NCBI GenBank assembly: GCA_029858875.1
Contig: JAOUEE010000003.1
Location: forward strand, 1-39,354
Length of the DNA stretch: 39,354 bases
Reading direction: 5' to 3'
Origin: Acidimicrobiia bacterium
GTDB lineage: Bacteria; Actinomycetota; Acidimicrobiia; Acidimicrobiales; SHLQ01
Shown here: one piece after another, positions 21,270 through 30,518 of the stretch
Position numbering within the stretch: the first letter of the stretch is position 1
How the letters are laid out: every line of letters begins with the position of its first letter
The notes under the pieces: generated by a model
What the model was told of the DNA's origin: nothing
Seen by the model: the letters and a program-made list of their open reading frames with translations, nothing else
Database searches by the model: none
Program-made: the position numbers and the translations under genes

Positions 21270-22103
21270 TCAGGGCGAGCCGGCCGGCCAGTAGAAGCCC
21301 CCGGCGGTGCCCGGTCCGGTGTGGGCGGCGATGCTCGGCCCCACCCGGTATCGGGTCACGTCCAGCACGTGGTCCAGGTCGGCGAGCGCCCTCTCGAGGT
21401 ATCGGCAGAACACGGCGGTTGCCGGATCGGCCAGGCACACCGCGGCGCGGATGGGCCCCTCGATCTGGAGGAAGGGCGCCAGCAACAGCTCGTTCAGCTC
21501 GTCGACCGTGGTGCCAGAACCCACCTCGTGGATGTCCGATCCCACCCCGGCGTACACCGCGGCGGGCTCGTCGGTCAGTCGGTCTGCCGCTATGCGGCCG
21601 CCGGCCGAGACGAACTCCAGTCCCTGTAGCAGCACCGATGTGCCGATGCGGGGGGTGAGGGATCGGGCCCAGGCCATGGCCGCGTCGGGCGCGCAGCCCT
21701 GCTCCATGGCGACGGCCAGTTCCCACAGACAGGCGGTGATGCCGAAGGACGCGGTGCCGCTGTCGATGATGTGCACGGGCACGTCGCTGTGCTCGGCCGC
21801 CACCTCGGCGCTGTTGACGCAGCCCGAGAAGTCCGATCCCACGAGCACGGCGATGATCTGTCGGGCGCCGCGGTCCACCATGCGGCGGTACGCGGCGACG
21901 AACTCGCCAGGCGACGGCTGGGCGGTCTTGATCAGTGGCGGGGGATCGGTCAGGTGCTCGTAGAACTGGTCGGCGGTCAGGTCCACCCCCTCGCGGTAGT
22001 CGCGAGCGCCGATCGAGACGGTGACCGGCACCACCTCGACGTCGTAGCGATCCCGCAGCGCGGGGGGAATCTGGGAGCTGGAGTCCGTCAACAGTCCGAT
22101 CAT
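21270..22103 (-). CDS. DegV family (fatty-acid-binding) protein
   Basis: MIGLLTDSSSQIPPALRDRYDVEVVPVTVSIG..YREGVDLTADQFY, TAQPSPGEFVAAYR. Confidence 0.88.
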   Translation of the reverse strand: MIGLLTDSSSQIPPALRDRYDVEVVPVTVSIGARDYREGVDLTADQFYEHLTDPPPLIKTAQPSPGEFVAAYRRMVDRGARQIIAVLVGSDFSGCVNSAEVAAEHSDVPVHIIDSGTASFGITACLWELAVAMEQGCAPDAAMAWARSLTPRIGTSVLLQGLEFVSAGGRIAADRLTDEPAAVYAGVGSDIHEVGSGTTVDELNELLLAPFLQIEGPIRAAVCLADPATAVFCRYLERALADLDHVLDVTRYRVGPSIAAHTGPGTAGGFYWPAGSP

Positions 22104-22119
22104 GAAGGAGGGAACCCGC

Positions 22120-22734
22120 TCACCCGGCGGAGACTTCCTCGACGCCTTCCTGGAGGAACCGGATGAGGATCGCCGTACTGCTGACGGCGGCGGCGATCGG
22201 GAGTGCGGCCGATGGCGGCGGGCCCCACAGGTTGGGCCAGCCCTTGCGCCACCACAGCAGCGACGACCCCACCCACGCCACCGATGCGGCGACCGTGGCC
22301 GCGAAGGTGCGGCGGGTCCAGGAGGGAACGGCGGCGACCGTGCCGGCCACGGCGATGTCGATGGGGACGTAGGCGGGGAAGGTGCCCAGCACCTGTCCCA
22401 CACTGGTGGCCACTCCTTTCCCGCCCCTGAAGCCGTACCACACCGGGTAGCAGTGGCCGATCACCGCGGCGGCCGCGGCGGCGTGGGCACCATCGTCACC
22501 GGCCACCGCGTGACCGATCCGGGCGGCGAGCACCCCCTTGCCGACATCGGCCACCAGCACGGCCGCGCCCCAGGTCTTACCGATGGCGAGGGAGGTGTTG
22601 AGCGCTCCCGGGTTGCCGGTGCCGGCCTCGTGGACATCGAGCTCACCGTGGGTGGCTGCGCCCACGGCGAGCTCGGCCGAGGGAAAGGTGCCGGCCAGGT
22701 AGCCGATGGCCGCAGCCGCGAGCGAGCGCCACAT
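22120..22734 (-). CDS. plsY: Acyl-phosphate:glycerol-3-phosphate acyltransferase PlsY-like
   Basis: IGYLAGTFPSAELAVG, GTGNPGALNTSLAIGK, VGKGVLAARIG, GHCYPVWYGFRGGKGVATSVG. Confidence 0.85.
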   Translation of the reverse strand: MWRSLAAAAIGYLAGTFPSAELAVGAATHGELDVHEAGTGNPGALNTSLAIGKTWGAAVLVADVGKGVLAARIGHAVAGDDGAHAAAAAAVIGHCYPVWYGFRGGKGVATSVGQVLGTFPAYVPIDIAVAGTVAAVPSWTRRTFAATVAASVAWVGSSLLWWRKGWPNLWGPPPSAALPIAAAVSSTAILIRFLQEGVEEVSAG

Positions 22735-22800
22735 CGTCGCTGACCGTAGTGCCTTTCTCCGGTGCGAGGCGCCGATCGGGGTCGCTACGCTTGTCGGGCC

Positions 22801-22873
22801 GCCCCGTTCGTCCAGCGGCCCAGGACGCCGGCCTTTCACGCCGGTAACACGGGTTCGAATCCCGTACGGGGTA
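22801..22873 (+). tRNA. tRNA-Glu (anticodon TTC)
   Basis: Cloverleaf: acceptor GCCCCGT/ACGGGGT, anticodon arm GCCGG-cctTTCac-GCCGG, T-arm CGGGTTCGAATCCCG; CCA not encoded. Confidence 0.93.
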
Positions 22874-23184
22874 CTCGCGCGGTGAGCAGCATCACGTGTC
22901 GCCTCGCCAGACGGCTGGTTCGAAGAGCGTTTCGTCGGCTCGACCGGACGGGTACAGGGCAACGATCGTCCGCGGCCCTGGGGCCTGGCGATGGCCATGC
23001 TCGATTCGGCCGGCCTCGTCCGGTGGGCGCATCAGCCGGCCGCCGGACCAGGGATCCGGAGGCGGGCGACATCGCCCGAGACCCCCGGTGATCAGCACTA
23101 CTTCGCTGACGGCTCGCTTTCGTCATACGACGCGCCCGCAGCCGAGCTGCTCATGGCGCGGGTGACCGAGTTCCACGTCCGCGT

Positions 23185-23203
23185 CTCGTCGGATTCCGAC
23201 GAG
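23185..23203. repeat. Perfect inverted repeat CTCGTCGGA-T-TCCGACGAG
   Basis: 9-bp perfect arms with a 1-nt centre in a region with no assignable gene. Confidence 0.5.
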
Positions 23204-23332
23204 TCGGCCTGTGCTCGACGCCTGGATCAACGGATCCTCCGCCGACGATCATCTCCCGATCGGGTGTCGCGGTGTCTGATCGATCGGCCCCCCCGGTGGC
23301 CTCGCTCCCTGCCCGAGCGGGTTTGGCCGCGC

Positions 23333-24154
23333 CTACGGCACGACCGACCGGACGAAGTCCAGCACCAGTCGGTTGAGCTCGTCGGGCTGGTCGAGCGAGG
23401 GGCAGTGGGCCGAGTGGGCGATGGTGCTGAGCCGGGCGTCGGGCAGGGTCTCCACCAGCTGGCCGCACAGATCGGCGATGCCCGGCAGGTCGTGTGCTCC
23501 CACCACCACCAACGTGGGAATCGCGATCTGCGCCAGACGCGGCCACACCGAAGGGTGATCGGCCGCGTCACCGACGGGCATGGCCCTCAGGGCCAGCCCG
23601 TTCATCTCGATCAGCAGGTCGCGTGGCGATCCGGCGACCCGCCCCTCGGGCTGCTCGACGCCGTCCAGCCAGTAGCGGACCTCGAGGTGGTTCACCAGAT
23701 CGAGATCCCCCGACGCCTCCGCCTGCTCCAGGAGCTCGTCCTGGTCGGCCTCGGCGGGAATGGTGGCCCAATCGTCGTCGGGAAACCCCGACGGCGAGGG
23801 CGCGATCAAGACCAGCCCGGCGACGTGGGCGGGGTGGCGCAGGGCCAGATCGAGGGCCAGGCCGCCGCCGCGACTGTTGCCCACGACCACCGCCGGACGA
23901 GCCGCGTTCGCCTCGGTGACGGCCAGGAGATCGGCGAGGTCGTCGTGGGGTTCGGTGAGGTACCGCGTGGCACCGAATCCTCGTCTGTCGTAGGCGACCA
24001 CCCGGAAGCCGGCCTCGGCCCACACCGGCGCGCACCACTGCCAGATCCGGCGGTCACCCACCCCCGGGTGCAGGGCCACGATGGGCGATCGGTCACCGGC
24101 CCACGTTCCGACGGCCAGCTCGGCCTGGCCGCTGCGCACCGTGGACGACTCCAT
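23333..24154 (-). CDS. Alpha/beta hydrolase
   Basis: VALHPGVGDRRIWQW, VVAYDRRGFGATRY, nucleophile elbow GNSRGGG, VGAHDLPG. Confidence 0.88.
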   Translation of the reverse strand: MESSTVRSGQAELAVGTWAGDRSPIVALHPGVGDRRIWQWCAPVWAEAGFRVVAYDRRGFGATRYLTEPHDDLADLLAVTEANAARPAVVVGNSRGGGLALDLALRHPAHVAGLVLIAPSPSGFPDDDWATIPAEADQDELLEQAEASGDLDLVNHLEVRYWLDGVEQPEGRVAGSPRDLLIEMNGLALRAMPVGDAADHPSVWPRLAQIAIPTLVVVGAHDLPGIADLCGQLVETLPDARLSTIAHSAHCPSLDQPDELNRLVLDFVRSVVP

Positions 24155-24255
24155 CGGTGCAGAACCTAGGACCTCGGGCGGATGGTCGCGTCGGTCGCCT
24201 GCGGCGCCTGCACTGGGGGCGGTTCGGCACCCTCGGCTGACGGTGGCCGCCGCTG

Positions 24256-24548
24256 TTACGGCGATGAGAGGTCGGCCGATGCCACCACCTCGCACTGGTG
24301 CACCGACGCGGCGCAGATCATCGGAGCCAGCGCGTCGGGTGGCCCGGAGCCACGGAACGCCTCGGCATCATCAGCGCCCTCCCGGGCTTCGTACCCGTTG
24401 ATCCGCTCGGTCTCGAGGGGATCGGGCGCGAGGTGGAAGTCGCGGCACCCCTCGGCCGCCCGCGCCGCGGCGATGACGGGTAGACACGCCTTCAGGTACG
24501 GCCGCGGTCGGATTGGGCGACGTGGATGCTTCTGCTCACGGTGATCAT
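24256..24548 (-). pseudogene. Frameshifted antibiotic biosynthesis monooxygenase (ABM)-like gene
   Basis: Frame 1 MITVSRSIHVAQSDRGRT* (stop at 24494-24492) continues in frame 2 as YLKACLPVIAAARAAEGCRDFHLAPDPLETERINGYEAREGADDAEAFRGSGPPDALAPMICAASVHQCEVVASADLSSP*. Confidence 0.65.
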
Positions 24549-24658
24549 CGGCGCAGTGTGCACGCGTCCCTCGCGTCGCGGCGTTCGCCGACCGTACAGT
24601 GGGGAGCTTCGAGCAGGACGCCGACGGGAGCAGGAGACGCGGCCGAGATGACCGGGGG

Positions 24659-25342
24659 ATGAGACGAGCGTCGGCCAGCGGTCTCGATGGTGACGGTCCG
24701 GTGCCCGAGCAAGGGGTTCGGTACCGATTGACCGGTGGGGCGCTCGCCGCCACGGGCGCGTTGTTCGGCGCCGTCTTGGTGCTCAGCGACGTGTCCGATC
24801 CCGCGCATGAGGCGTGGCGCGATCCGCTCAGCTTCTTCGGGTCGCCCGAGGCCCCGCGTCCCCAGCTCTTCAACGTGGTCCTGGCCGCCCTCGGTGTGGC
24901 GGTCGTGTTCTGGGCCGCCGTTCGGGCGGGGACGGGTCCGCGACCGGCCTTGGCCTTGGTGGCAGCTGCCGGCGCGGCCATGATGCTGCTGGCGCTGTGG
25001 CCGATCGACTGCTCGCCGATCGACGTGTTCTGCGAGGTGGTGATCCGCGGGCGCGCCGTGTCCGATGCCCATGTCGCCCACTCGGTGGTGGCGCTGGTGT
25101 TCTTCGTGCTCCTCGGCGCGATCACGGTGTCGTCGTGCTGGCCTCTCGTCCGCTCGGGGGATCGACGGCGGCTTGCCGGCGCGGTGTTGGTGGTCGGTTC
25201 GCTCGCGTGCGCATTGGTGATCGTGCGGCCGTTCAGCCCGGGGGCCGGTCTCACCCAACTGGTGGCGCTCAGCTGTGCGGTCGGCGGCCTGGCGCTCGGT
25301 CTGTCGACGGCTCGAACAACGGGGACTCCAACGGGACCTTGA
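24659..25342 (+). CDS. Multi-pass membrane protein (DUF998-like)
   Basis: Several hydrophobic segments; HEAWRDPLSFFG, ALWPID, VAHSVVALVFFVLLG. Start codon uncertain (24599 or 24659). Confidence 0.65.
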   Translation: MRRASASGLDGDGPVPEQGVRYRLTGGALAATGALFGAVLVLSDVSDPAHEAWRDPLSFFGSPEAPRPQLFNVVLAALGVAVVFWAAVRAGTGPRPALALVAAAGAAMMLLALWPIDCSPIDVFCEVVIRGRAVSDAHVAHSVVALVFFVLLGAITVSSCWPLVRSGDRRRLAGAVLVVGSLACALVIVRPFSPGAGLTQLVALSCAVGGLALGLSTARTTGTPTGP

Positions 25343-25432
25343 CCGGTCGAGGTGCGGTCGTCGGTCAAGGGCACCGGGTGCCGCTCCGACTCGACGCGCG
25401 TCCGCTGGAGTCGATACTGTCGAGGCATCGAT

Positions 25433-26167
25433 ATGAGGGGGCAATCACCCATGCTCGAGTCCACGACGCCCAATCGTCGCCATTTTCGGCTGGTGCCGGT
25501 CGTACTGGTGCTGGCACTGCTCAGCACGGCCTGCAACTACCTGGACTGGGGCCCCGGCGGGCCCGAGCGTCCATGGTGGTGCGATCCCACCGACACCGAG
25601 GTCAATGATGGCCACGGTGGTGGCGCGCATGGTGGCCATCATTTCCCGTACACCGAGCCCAAGGGCCCCCTCACGGCCGGCAACTGCCTGGTGACCGACT
25701 ACATGATCGAGCAGGCTCTTCCGCTGGCCGAGCAGTTCCCGACCGCCGGCGACGCCGAGGACAATGGTTGGTTCCAGCTGGCGCCGTGGATCCCGGGACA
25801 GGGCACCCACCACCTCGACCTCAGCTACGGCATCCCCAGCCAGTTCGACTGGACCCGCCCGACGATGCTCATGTACGACAGCAACAGTCGCAGCGGCCAG
25901 CTCACCGGCATGGTGTGGGCCGTCGCTTCGGGCATGCATCCACCGGCCGGCTTCCCGGGCGACAACGACCATTGGCACGCCCACCAGGCCCTGTGCTTCC
26001 GAAACGGCACCATCATCGGTGACGGGCTCACCGATGCCGAGTGCGCGGCACTCGGCGGGAACAACGTCGATTCCTCCGGCATCTGGCTGCTGCACGTGTG
26101 GCTGCCCGTCTACGACGGCTGGCTGGCCACCGACATCTTCAACAAGGAACATCCCAGCATCAACTGA
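25433..26167 (+). CDS. Secreted lipoprotein, His-rich, unknown function
   Basis: Lipobox LLSTAC; HGGGAHGGHHFPYTEP, QGTHHLDLSY, DNDHWHAHQALCFRNG. Confidence 0.7.
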   Translation: MRGQSPMLESTTPNRRHFRLVPVVLVLALLSTACNYLDWGPGGPERPWWCDPTDTEVNDGHGGGAHGGHHFPYTEPKGPLTAGNCLVTDYMIEQALPLAEQFPTAGDAEDNGWFQLAPWIPGQGTHHLDLSYGIPSQFDWTRPTMLMYDSNSRSGQLTGMVWAVASGMHPPAGFPGDNDHWHAHQALCFRNGTIIGDGLTDAECAALGGNNVDSSGIWLLHVWLPVYDGWLATDIFNKEHPSIN

Positions 26168-26177
26168 TCGACCACCA

Positions 26178-26211
26178 CGGGATCCGTCACCGAGCGGGGC
26201 GACGGATCCCG
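26178..26211. terminator. Hairpin between convergent genes
   Basis: CGGGATCCGTC-accgagcggggc-GACGGATCCCG, 11-bp perfect stem with 12-nt loop; no T-tract. Confidence 0.6.
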
Positions 26212-26248
26212 GCGGTGCGCCGGCGGCACCACCGCTGGTTGAGGTCGA

Positions 26249-27241
26249 TCAGTTGGCGGCGGCGAAATTGTCGCCGAGGCCCGCCCGATCGATGCAGAAC
26301 TGCCACAATGCGGCGCGACGAGCCGGTGTGTCGGTCTTGCGGGTGCGGCCCAGTTTGTGGATCGGTCTCACCCGGCGATCCAGCCAGAAGCGGCCGTTTT
26401 CGCGGCCGGGCTCGTCGGCCGCGGCCAACCACACCATCGTGTCGGCGCCCTGAGCCGGCGTCCGCAGCAGCGGGCCCACCACCCGGCGGAAGGTGGGGAG
26501 CGACTCGGCCACACCCGGGGTGTCGGCCCAGCCGGGATGCAGCGCGTGGAAACGCACTCCTGATCCGGTCGGGTGGGCGGCCCACATCTCGTTGAGCGCC
26601 ACCTGTGCCCGCTTGGCCCGGGCGTACTGCTCGGAGCCGTTGTAGTCCCCGGCCGGCATCTCCAAACGGTCGACTCGCAGACGGGTGGCGTACATGCCAC
26701 CCGACGACATGGTGATCACCCGCCCGGGACGGTGCTGATCGCTCAGCCGATCGAGGAGCAGCGCCGTCAACAGGAAGGGACCGATCACCTGACTGGCCAC
26801 GGTGGCCTCCGAGCCATCGGGTGCCTCGGAACGGGTGTCGGCCAGAGCGCCGGCATTGTGGAGCAGGGCATCGACGCGCGGGTGCTCGGCCCGGATCTGC
26901 TCGGCGGCGGCGCGAACCGCGGCGAAGTCGCCCATGTCGGCGATCACGATGCCGATGGCGTCGTTGCCGCTGACCCGCCGGATCTGGTCCCGGACCGCCT
27001 CGGTCTTGTCGGGGTTGCGGCCCAGCAGCACGAGCTCGGCACCACAGCGAGCCAGCTGCTCGGCCGCGGCCAAACCGAGGCCGCTGGTGGCGCCGGTGAG
27101 TACCATCACCCGACCGTGCAGGTCGTAGTCGTCGAGCGGCTTCCAGTCGTCCAACCGGGACCGGACGGCGTAACCCAGTCGGGTGAAGCTGGTGACCACC
27201 GGCGCCTCGATGGCGGTGTCGAGCAGGTCGGCCACGCCCAT
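26249..27241 (-). CDS. Short-chain dehydrogenase/reductase
   Basis: VLTGATSGLGLAAAEQLA, LLHNAGA, YARAK active site. Confidence 0.9.
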   Translation of the reverse strand: MGVADLLDTAIEAPVVTSFTRLGYAVRSRLDDWKPLDDYDLHGRVMVLTGATSGLGLAAAEQLARCGAELVLLGRNPDKTEAVRDQIRRVSGNDAIGIVIADMGDFAAVRAAAEQIRAEHPRVDALLHNAGALADTRSEAPDGSEATVASQVIGPFLLTALLLDRLSDQHRPGRVITMSSGGMYATRLRVDRLEMPAGDYNGSEQYARAKRAQVALNEMWAAHPTGSGVRFHALHPGWADTPGVAESLPTFRRVVGPLLRTPAQGADTMVWLAAADEPGRENGRFWLDRRVRPIHKLGRTRKTDTPARRAALWQFCIDRAGLGDNFAAAN

Positions 27242-27699
27242 CAGGTCACGTCGCTTCGATGGAGGGCCGATCCTTGCAGAGCCTGACGCAGGCCAGCAGC
27301 AGCTCGATTGCCGACGCGACCGAACACCAGCCGAAGGCCCAGTTCGCCCACCCGGAGGATGCCGTTGAGCGTCAGCTCGGCGTCGTAGGTGACGGCGCAT
27401 CCCTCACCGTCGGGTTCGATGGTGATCAGGTCGGTCGACGTGAGCGCAGCCGATCGAGCGACCACCAGTAGCCGCCTCGGCGCGTCATGCTCCATGGTCC
27501 GGTACCGCAGGGTGAGATCTCGTCCTGGACCAGCCACCGTCACATCGAAGACGCCGCCGGGACCGCCGCCCTCGCCGGCGACCTGGCTCACGGCGCGAAC
27601 GCCCGGGTCCCAATCGGCGAAGTTCCGCAGATCCGCCAGGTAGGCGAACGCGGTCTCCGGGGGGTGGGGTGATCGGATGCGAGTGGTGTAGCGAGCCAT
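27241..27699 (-). CDS. SRPBCC (polyketide cyclase/START-like) family protein
   Basis: TRIRSPHPPETAFAYLADLRNFADWDPGV; AGGAGGT upstream; TGATG overlap with the following SDR. Confidence 0.85.
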   Translation of the reverse strand: MARYTTRIRSPHPPETAFAYLADLRNFADWDPGVRAVSQVAGEGGGPGGVFDVTVAGPGRDLTLRYRTMEHDAPRRLLVVARSAALTSTDLITIEPDGEGCAVTYDAELTLNGILRVGELGLRLVFGRVGNRAAAGLRQALQGSALHRSDVT

Positions 27700-27865
27700 G
27701 GGCGACCTCCTGGGGCATCTGCTGGTTCGCCGGGCGGAATGATCCGGATGCATCCATCGTTGAACACAGCACGAACCGAAGAGTGTGCACGAAACCGCTC
27801 AAGGTCGTCGTGCCGTCGGGCCGATACCCCTCATCGGTTCATTCCCTTCCCCCGAGGAGCCCTTC

Positions 27866-28282
27866 ATGTTCGGGAAAACCCAATCCTTCGATGACTCTGT
27901 ACTGCCTCCCGAGCTGGTGGGTGACGGGGATTCCAACGCCCGCGAGCAGATCGAGAAGCTGTTCACCCCACTGCATGTCTCGGCCGGCCGGACCCTCATC
28001 GAAGCCGGCCACTTCGGTCGCGAGTTCTTCGTGATCACCGCCGGGCGAGCCGTGGTGCTGCGTGACGGCGACGAAGTGGGCCAGCTCGGCGCCGGCGACT
28101 TCTGCGGAGAGATCGCGCTGCTCGAAGGCGAGCGGCGCAACGCAACGGTGCGAGCCCTCACCGACATGAAGGTGTTGGTGGCCAATCCTCGCGAGTTCCG
28201 GGCGCTGCTCGGTGCCTCACCCCGATTCGCCGCCGCGATCCAGGCCATGTCCAGCGCCCGACGGCTGGCGCTGGCCTCCTGA
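27866..28282 (+). CDS. Stand-alone cyclic nucleotide-binding domain protein
   Basis: KLFTPLHVSAGRTLIEAGHFGREFFVITAGRAVVLRDGDEVGQLGAGDFCGEIALLEGERRNATVRALTD. Confidence 0.88.
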   Translation: MFGKTQSFDDSVLPPELVGDGDSNAREQIEKLFTPLHVSAGRTLIEAGHFGREFFVITAGRAVVLRDGDEVGQLGAGDFCGEIALLEGERRNATVRALTDMKVLVANPREFRALLGASPRFAAAIQAMSSARRLALAS

Positions 28283-28372
28283 CCCAACCGGTGCCATCGG
28301 AGCCGGTTGCCGCTTGCGGGACCGCGATGGTGGCTCCGGGTAGAGTCGGCCCGCCCGACAAGGGGGGCCTCG

Positions 28373-29113
28373 ATGTTCGATCTGGCGACAAGGACGGCGC
28401 TCGTCACCGGCGGCGGCCAGTCCGTCGGCGAGGGCATCGCTCGCACCCTTGGCGGGCAGGGCGCCCACGTGCTCGTCAACGACATCGTCGCTGAGCGGGC
28501 GCATCGGGTGGTCGACGCCATCCAGGCCGCAGGCGGTTCGGCCGAGGCGGTCATCTTCGACGTGACCGACCTGGACGCCGTCCAACGCTCGTGTGCATCC
28601 ACGGGCGTCATCGACATCGTGGTCAACAACGCAGGCAACGGCGGCGCCGAAGGGATGCGACCGCGGCCTTTCAAGGACATGACGCCGGCCGACTGGGAAG
28701 GGCCCATCCGGGTCAACCTGTACGGGGTGCTGCACACGACCCATGCCGTCATCAACGGGATGCTCGAGCGGGGATGGGGACGCCTCATCACCATCTCATC
28801 GGGTGCGGGCAGCATTGGCGTCGGCATCGGGGTCAGCCCCTACTCGGCGGCCAAGGGTGCCGGTCAGGCGTTCATGCGCTCGATCGCCGTCGAGGTGGCC
28901 CGCACCGGGGTGACGGCCAACTCGGTGGCACTGGGCCTGATGGAGAACGTGGCCGGCGGCGAGGTGACCGGGCCGTTGGCCAAGAGCATCCCCGTCGGTC
29001 GGCTGGGGACCCCCGACGACGTCGGGGCGATGTGCGTGTACCTGGCCTCGGACGAAGCGGCATGGGTCACCGGCCAGACCGTGCACGTGAACGGTGGCAG
29101 CCTCACCACGTGA
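28373..29113 (+). CDS. Short-chain dehydrogenase/reductase
   Basis: ALVTGGGQSVGEGIA, VVNNAGNGG, YSAAK, C-terminal GQTVHVNGGS. Confidence 0.92.
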   Translation: MFDLATRTALVTGGGQSVGEGIARTLGGQGAHVLVNDIVAERAHRVVDAIQAAGGSAEAVIFDVTDLDAVQRSCASTGVIDIVVNNAGNGGAEGMRPRPFKDMTPADWEGPIRVNLYGVLHTTHAVINGMLERGWGRLITISSGAGSIGVGIGVSPYSAAKGAGQAFMRSIAVEVARTGVTANSVALGLMENVAGGEVTGPLAKSIPVGRLGTPDDVGAMCVYLASDEAAWVTGQTVHVNGGSLTT

Positions 29114-29158
29114 CGGGCACGTTGGTCGCCCGGTCCGGGACCCAACTAGCTTCGCTCC

Positions 29159-30007
29159 ATGACCACCTGTGGGTACATCGGACTGGGCGACATGGGTTCG
29201 GCCATGGTCGAGTGCTTCCTCGCGGCCGGCGGCGAGCTGGTCGTGCACGATCTCGACGTCGAGCGGGTGGACGCCATGGTCGCTCTGGGGGCGTCGGCGG
29301 CGGGGTCCGCAGCCGAGGTGGCGCAACGGTGCGACGTGATCGAGGTCTGCGTGCCGGCGGCCCACCACGTCGAGGCCGTGCTCAACGGTCCCGACGGGGC
29401 CGCCCGGTCAGGCCGCGCCGGAACCGTGGTGCTGATCCACTCCACCGTCCATCCCAAAACCGTGGTGGCCGAAGCCGAGCGGGCCCGGGCCTGGGGTGGG
29501 CAGGTCTTCGACGTCTGCGTCGGCGGTGGCGTGGTCAACGCCCGGGAGGGCGAGCTGACCCTCTTCGTCGGCGGGCTGGGTGACCTGGCGCCCGAAGTCG
29601 TCGCCCTGCTCGACGTGTACGGGTCGCAGGTGATCGATGCCGGGCCGGTGGGGGCGGGGGCCGCCCTCAAGATCGGATTCAACGTGATGACCTACGCCCA
29701 GTTCGCCGCCGCCCGCACCGGTGTCGACCTGGTGAAGGCCCACGGCGCCGACCCCGAAGCGCTGATCGACGCCTGGCGCCACGTGGGCCAGCTGGGTGTC
29801 CTCACCGAGCGGGCCCTGCCTCTCTTCTCCATGACCCCCGACCAGATCGAGGAGCTCGGCATGGCAGGGTTCATGCGGGGTCATGTCGAGCTGGCCGAGA
29901 AGGACCTGACCCTGGCCCGTGAGGTGGGTGGCGCCGCCGACGCCATCAACGGCTTCCTCGACGGTGTCCGCCGGGCCATGCCGTCCGTCTACTCCCTGGA
30001 GACCTGA
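29159..30007 (+). CDS. 3-hydroxyisobutyrate dehydrogenase-like NAD(P)-binding oxidoreductase
   Basis: GYIGLGDMGSAMVE, DVCVGGGVVNAREGELTLFVGG, GAALKIGFNVM. Confidence 0.88.
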   Translation: MTTCGYIGLGDMGSAMVECFLAAGGELVVHDLDVERVDAMVALGASAAGSAAEVAQRCDVIEVCVPAAHHVEAVLNGPDGAARSGRAGTVVLIHSTVHPKTVVAEAERARAWGGQVFDVCVGGGVVNAREGELTLFVGGLGDLAPEVVALLDVYGSQVIDAGPVGAGAALKIGFNVMTYAQFAAARTGVDLVKAHGADPEALIDAWRHVGQLGVLTERALPLFSMTPDQIEELGMAGFMRGHVELAEKDLTLAREVGGAADAINGFLDGVRRAMPSVYSLET

Positions 30008-30408
30008 TGAGCACCGATGACCCCACCGCCTTCGAGCGGGGACAGGCCATGATCCGAGAGGTGTACGCCGGCGCCGTGGCCGACATCCCCAAGGGCCTGA
30101 TTCCGTTCAACGACGTGATGATCGAGACGCTCTTCGCCGAGGTATGGACCCGCGAAGAGCTGTCCATCCGCGATCGACGGCTTTTGATCATGGGGGTCAT
30201 CGCCGCGGGCGGGAACATCGAGGTGTGGAAGATCCAGGCCCGAGCCGCACTGGCCCGGGGCGAGCTCAGTCCGGCCGAACTGCGCGAGACCCTCATCACC
30301 CTGGCCCCCTACGCCGGGTACCCCAACGTGGCCGGGCTGGTCGGCGAGGCCGAGGGACTCATCGCCGAACACGAGCGCGAACCGGCGACCCCGAGCGACG
30401 CGGACTGA
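30007..30408 (+). CDS. Carboxymuconolactone decarboxylase (CMD) family protein
   Basis: WTREELSIRDRRLLIMGVIAAGG..EVWKIQARAALARGELSPAELRETLITLAPYAGYPN. Confidence 0.85.
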   Translation: MSTDDPTAFERGQAMIREVYAGAVADIPKGLIPFNDVMIETLFAEVWTREELSIRDRRLLIMGVIAAGGNIEVWKIQARAALARGELSPAELRETLITLAPYAGYPNVAGLVGEAEGLIAEHEREPATPSDAD

Positions 30409-30518
30409 TGGCCCGCCGGCCTCGAACGGCCGGTCCCGCCACGCCTCGCACGCGGCAGGCGATCCACACCGGCCATCGAGACCGCGCCGCACATGGTGAG
30501 CCGCACCAGACGGGCGGG

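Noticed and set aside
22836-23126. ORFs overlapping tRNA-Glu (e.g. ending RVPRTGFEPVLPA)
   Set aside because: Typical spurious translation of the tRNA T-arm/acceptor region.
22991-24169. 392-aa + strand ORF from the gene-less region across the hydrolase
   Set aside because: Most of it is antisense to a clear alpha/beta hydrolase; the unique N-terminal part shows no recognisable domain.
24549-25536. Upstream part of the long - strand ORF 24256-25536 as one protein
   Set aside because: The upstream part is antisense to the membrane protein gene; only the 3' end (24256-24548 region) carries ABM-like sequence, and its true N-terminus is in another frame.
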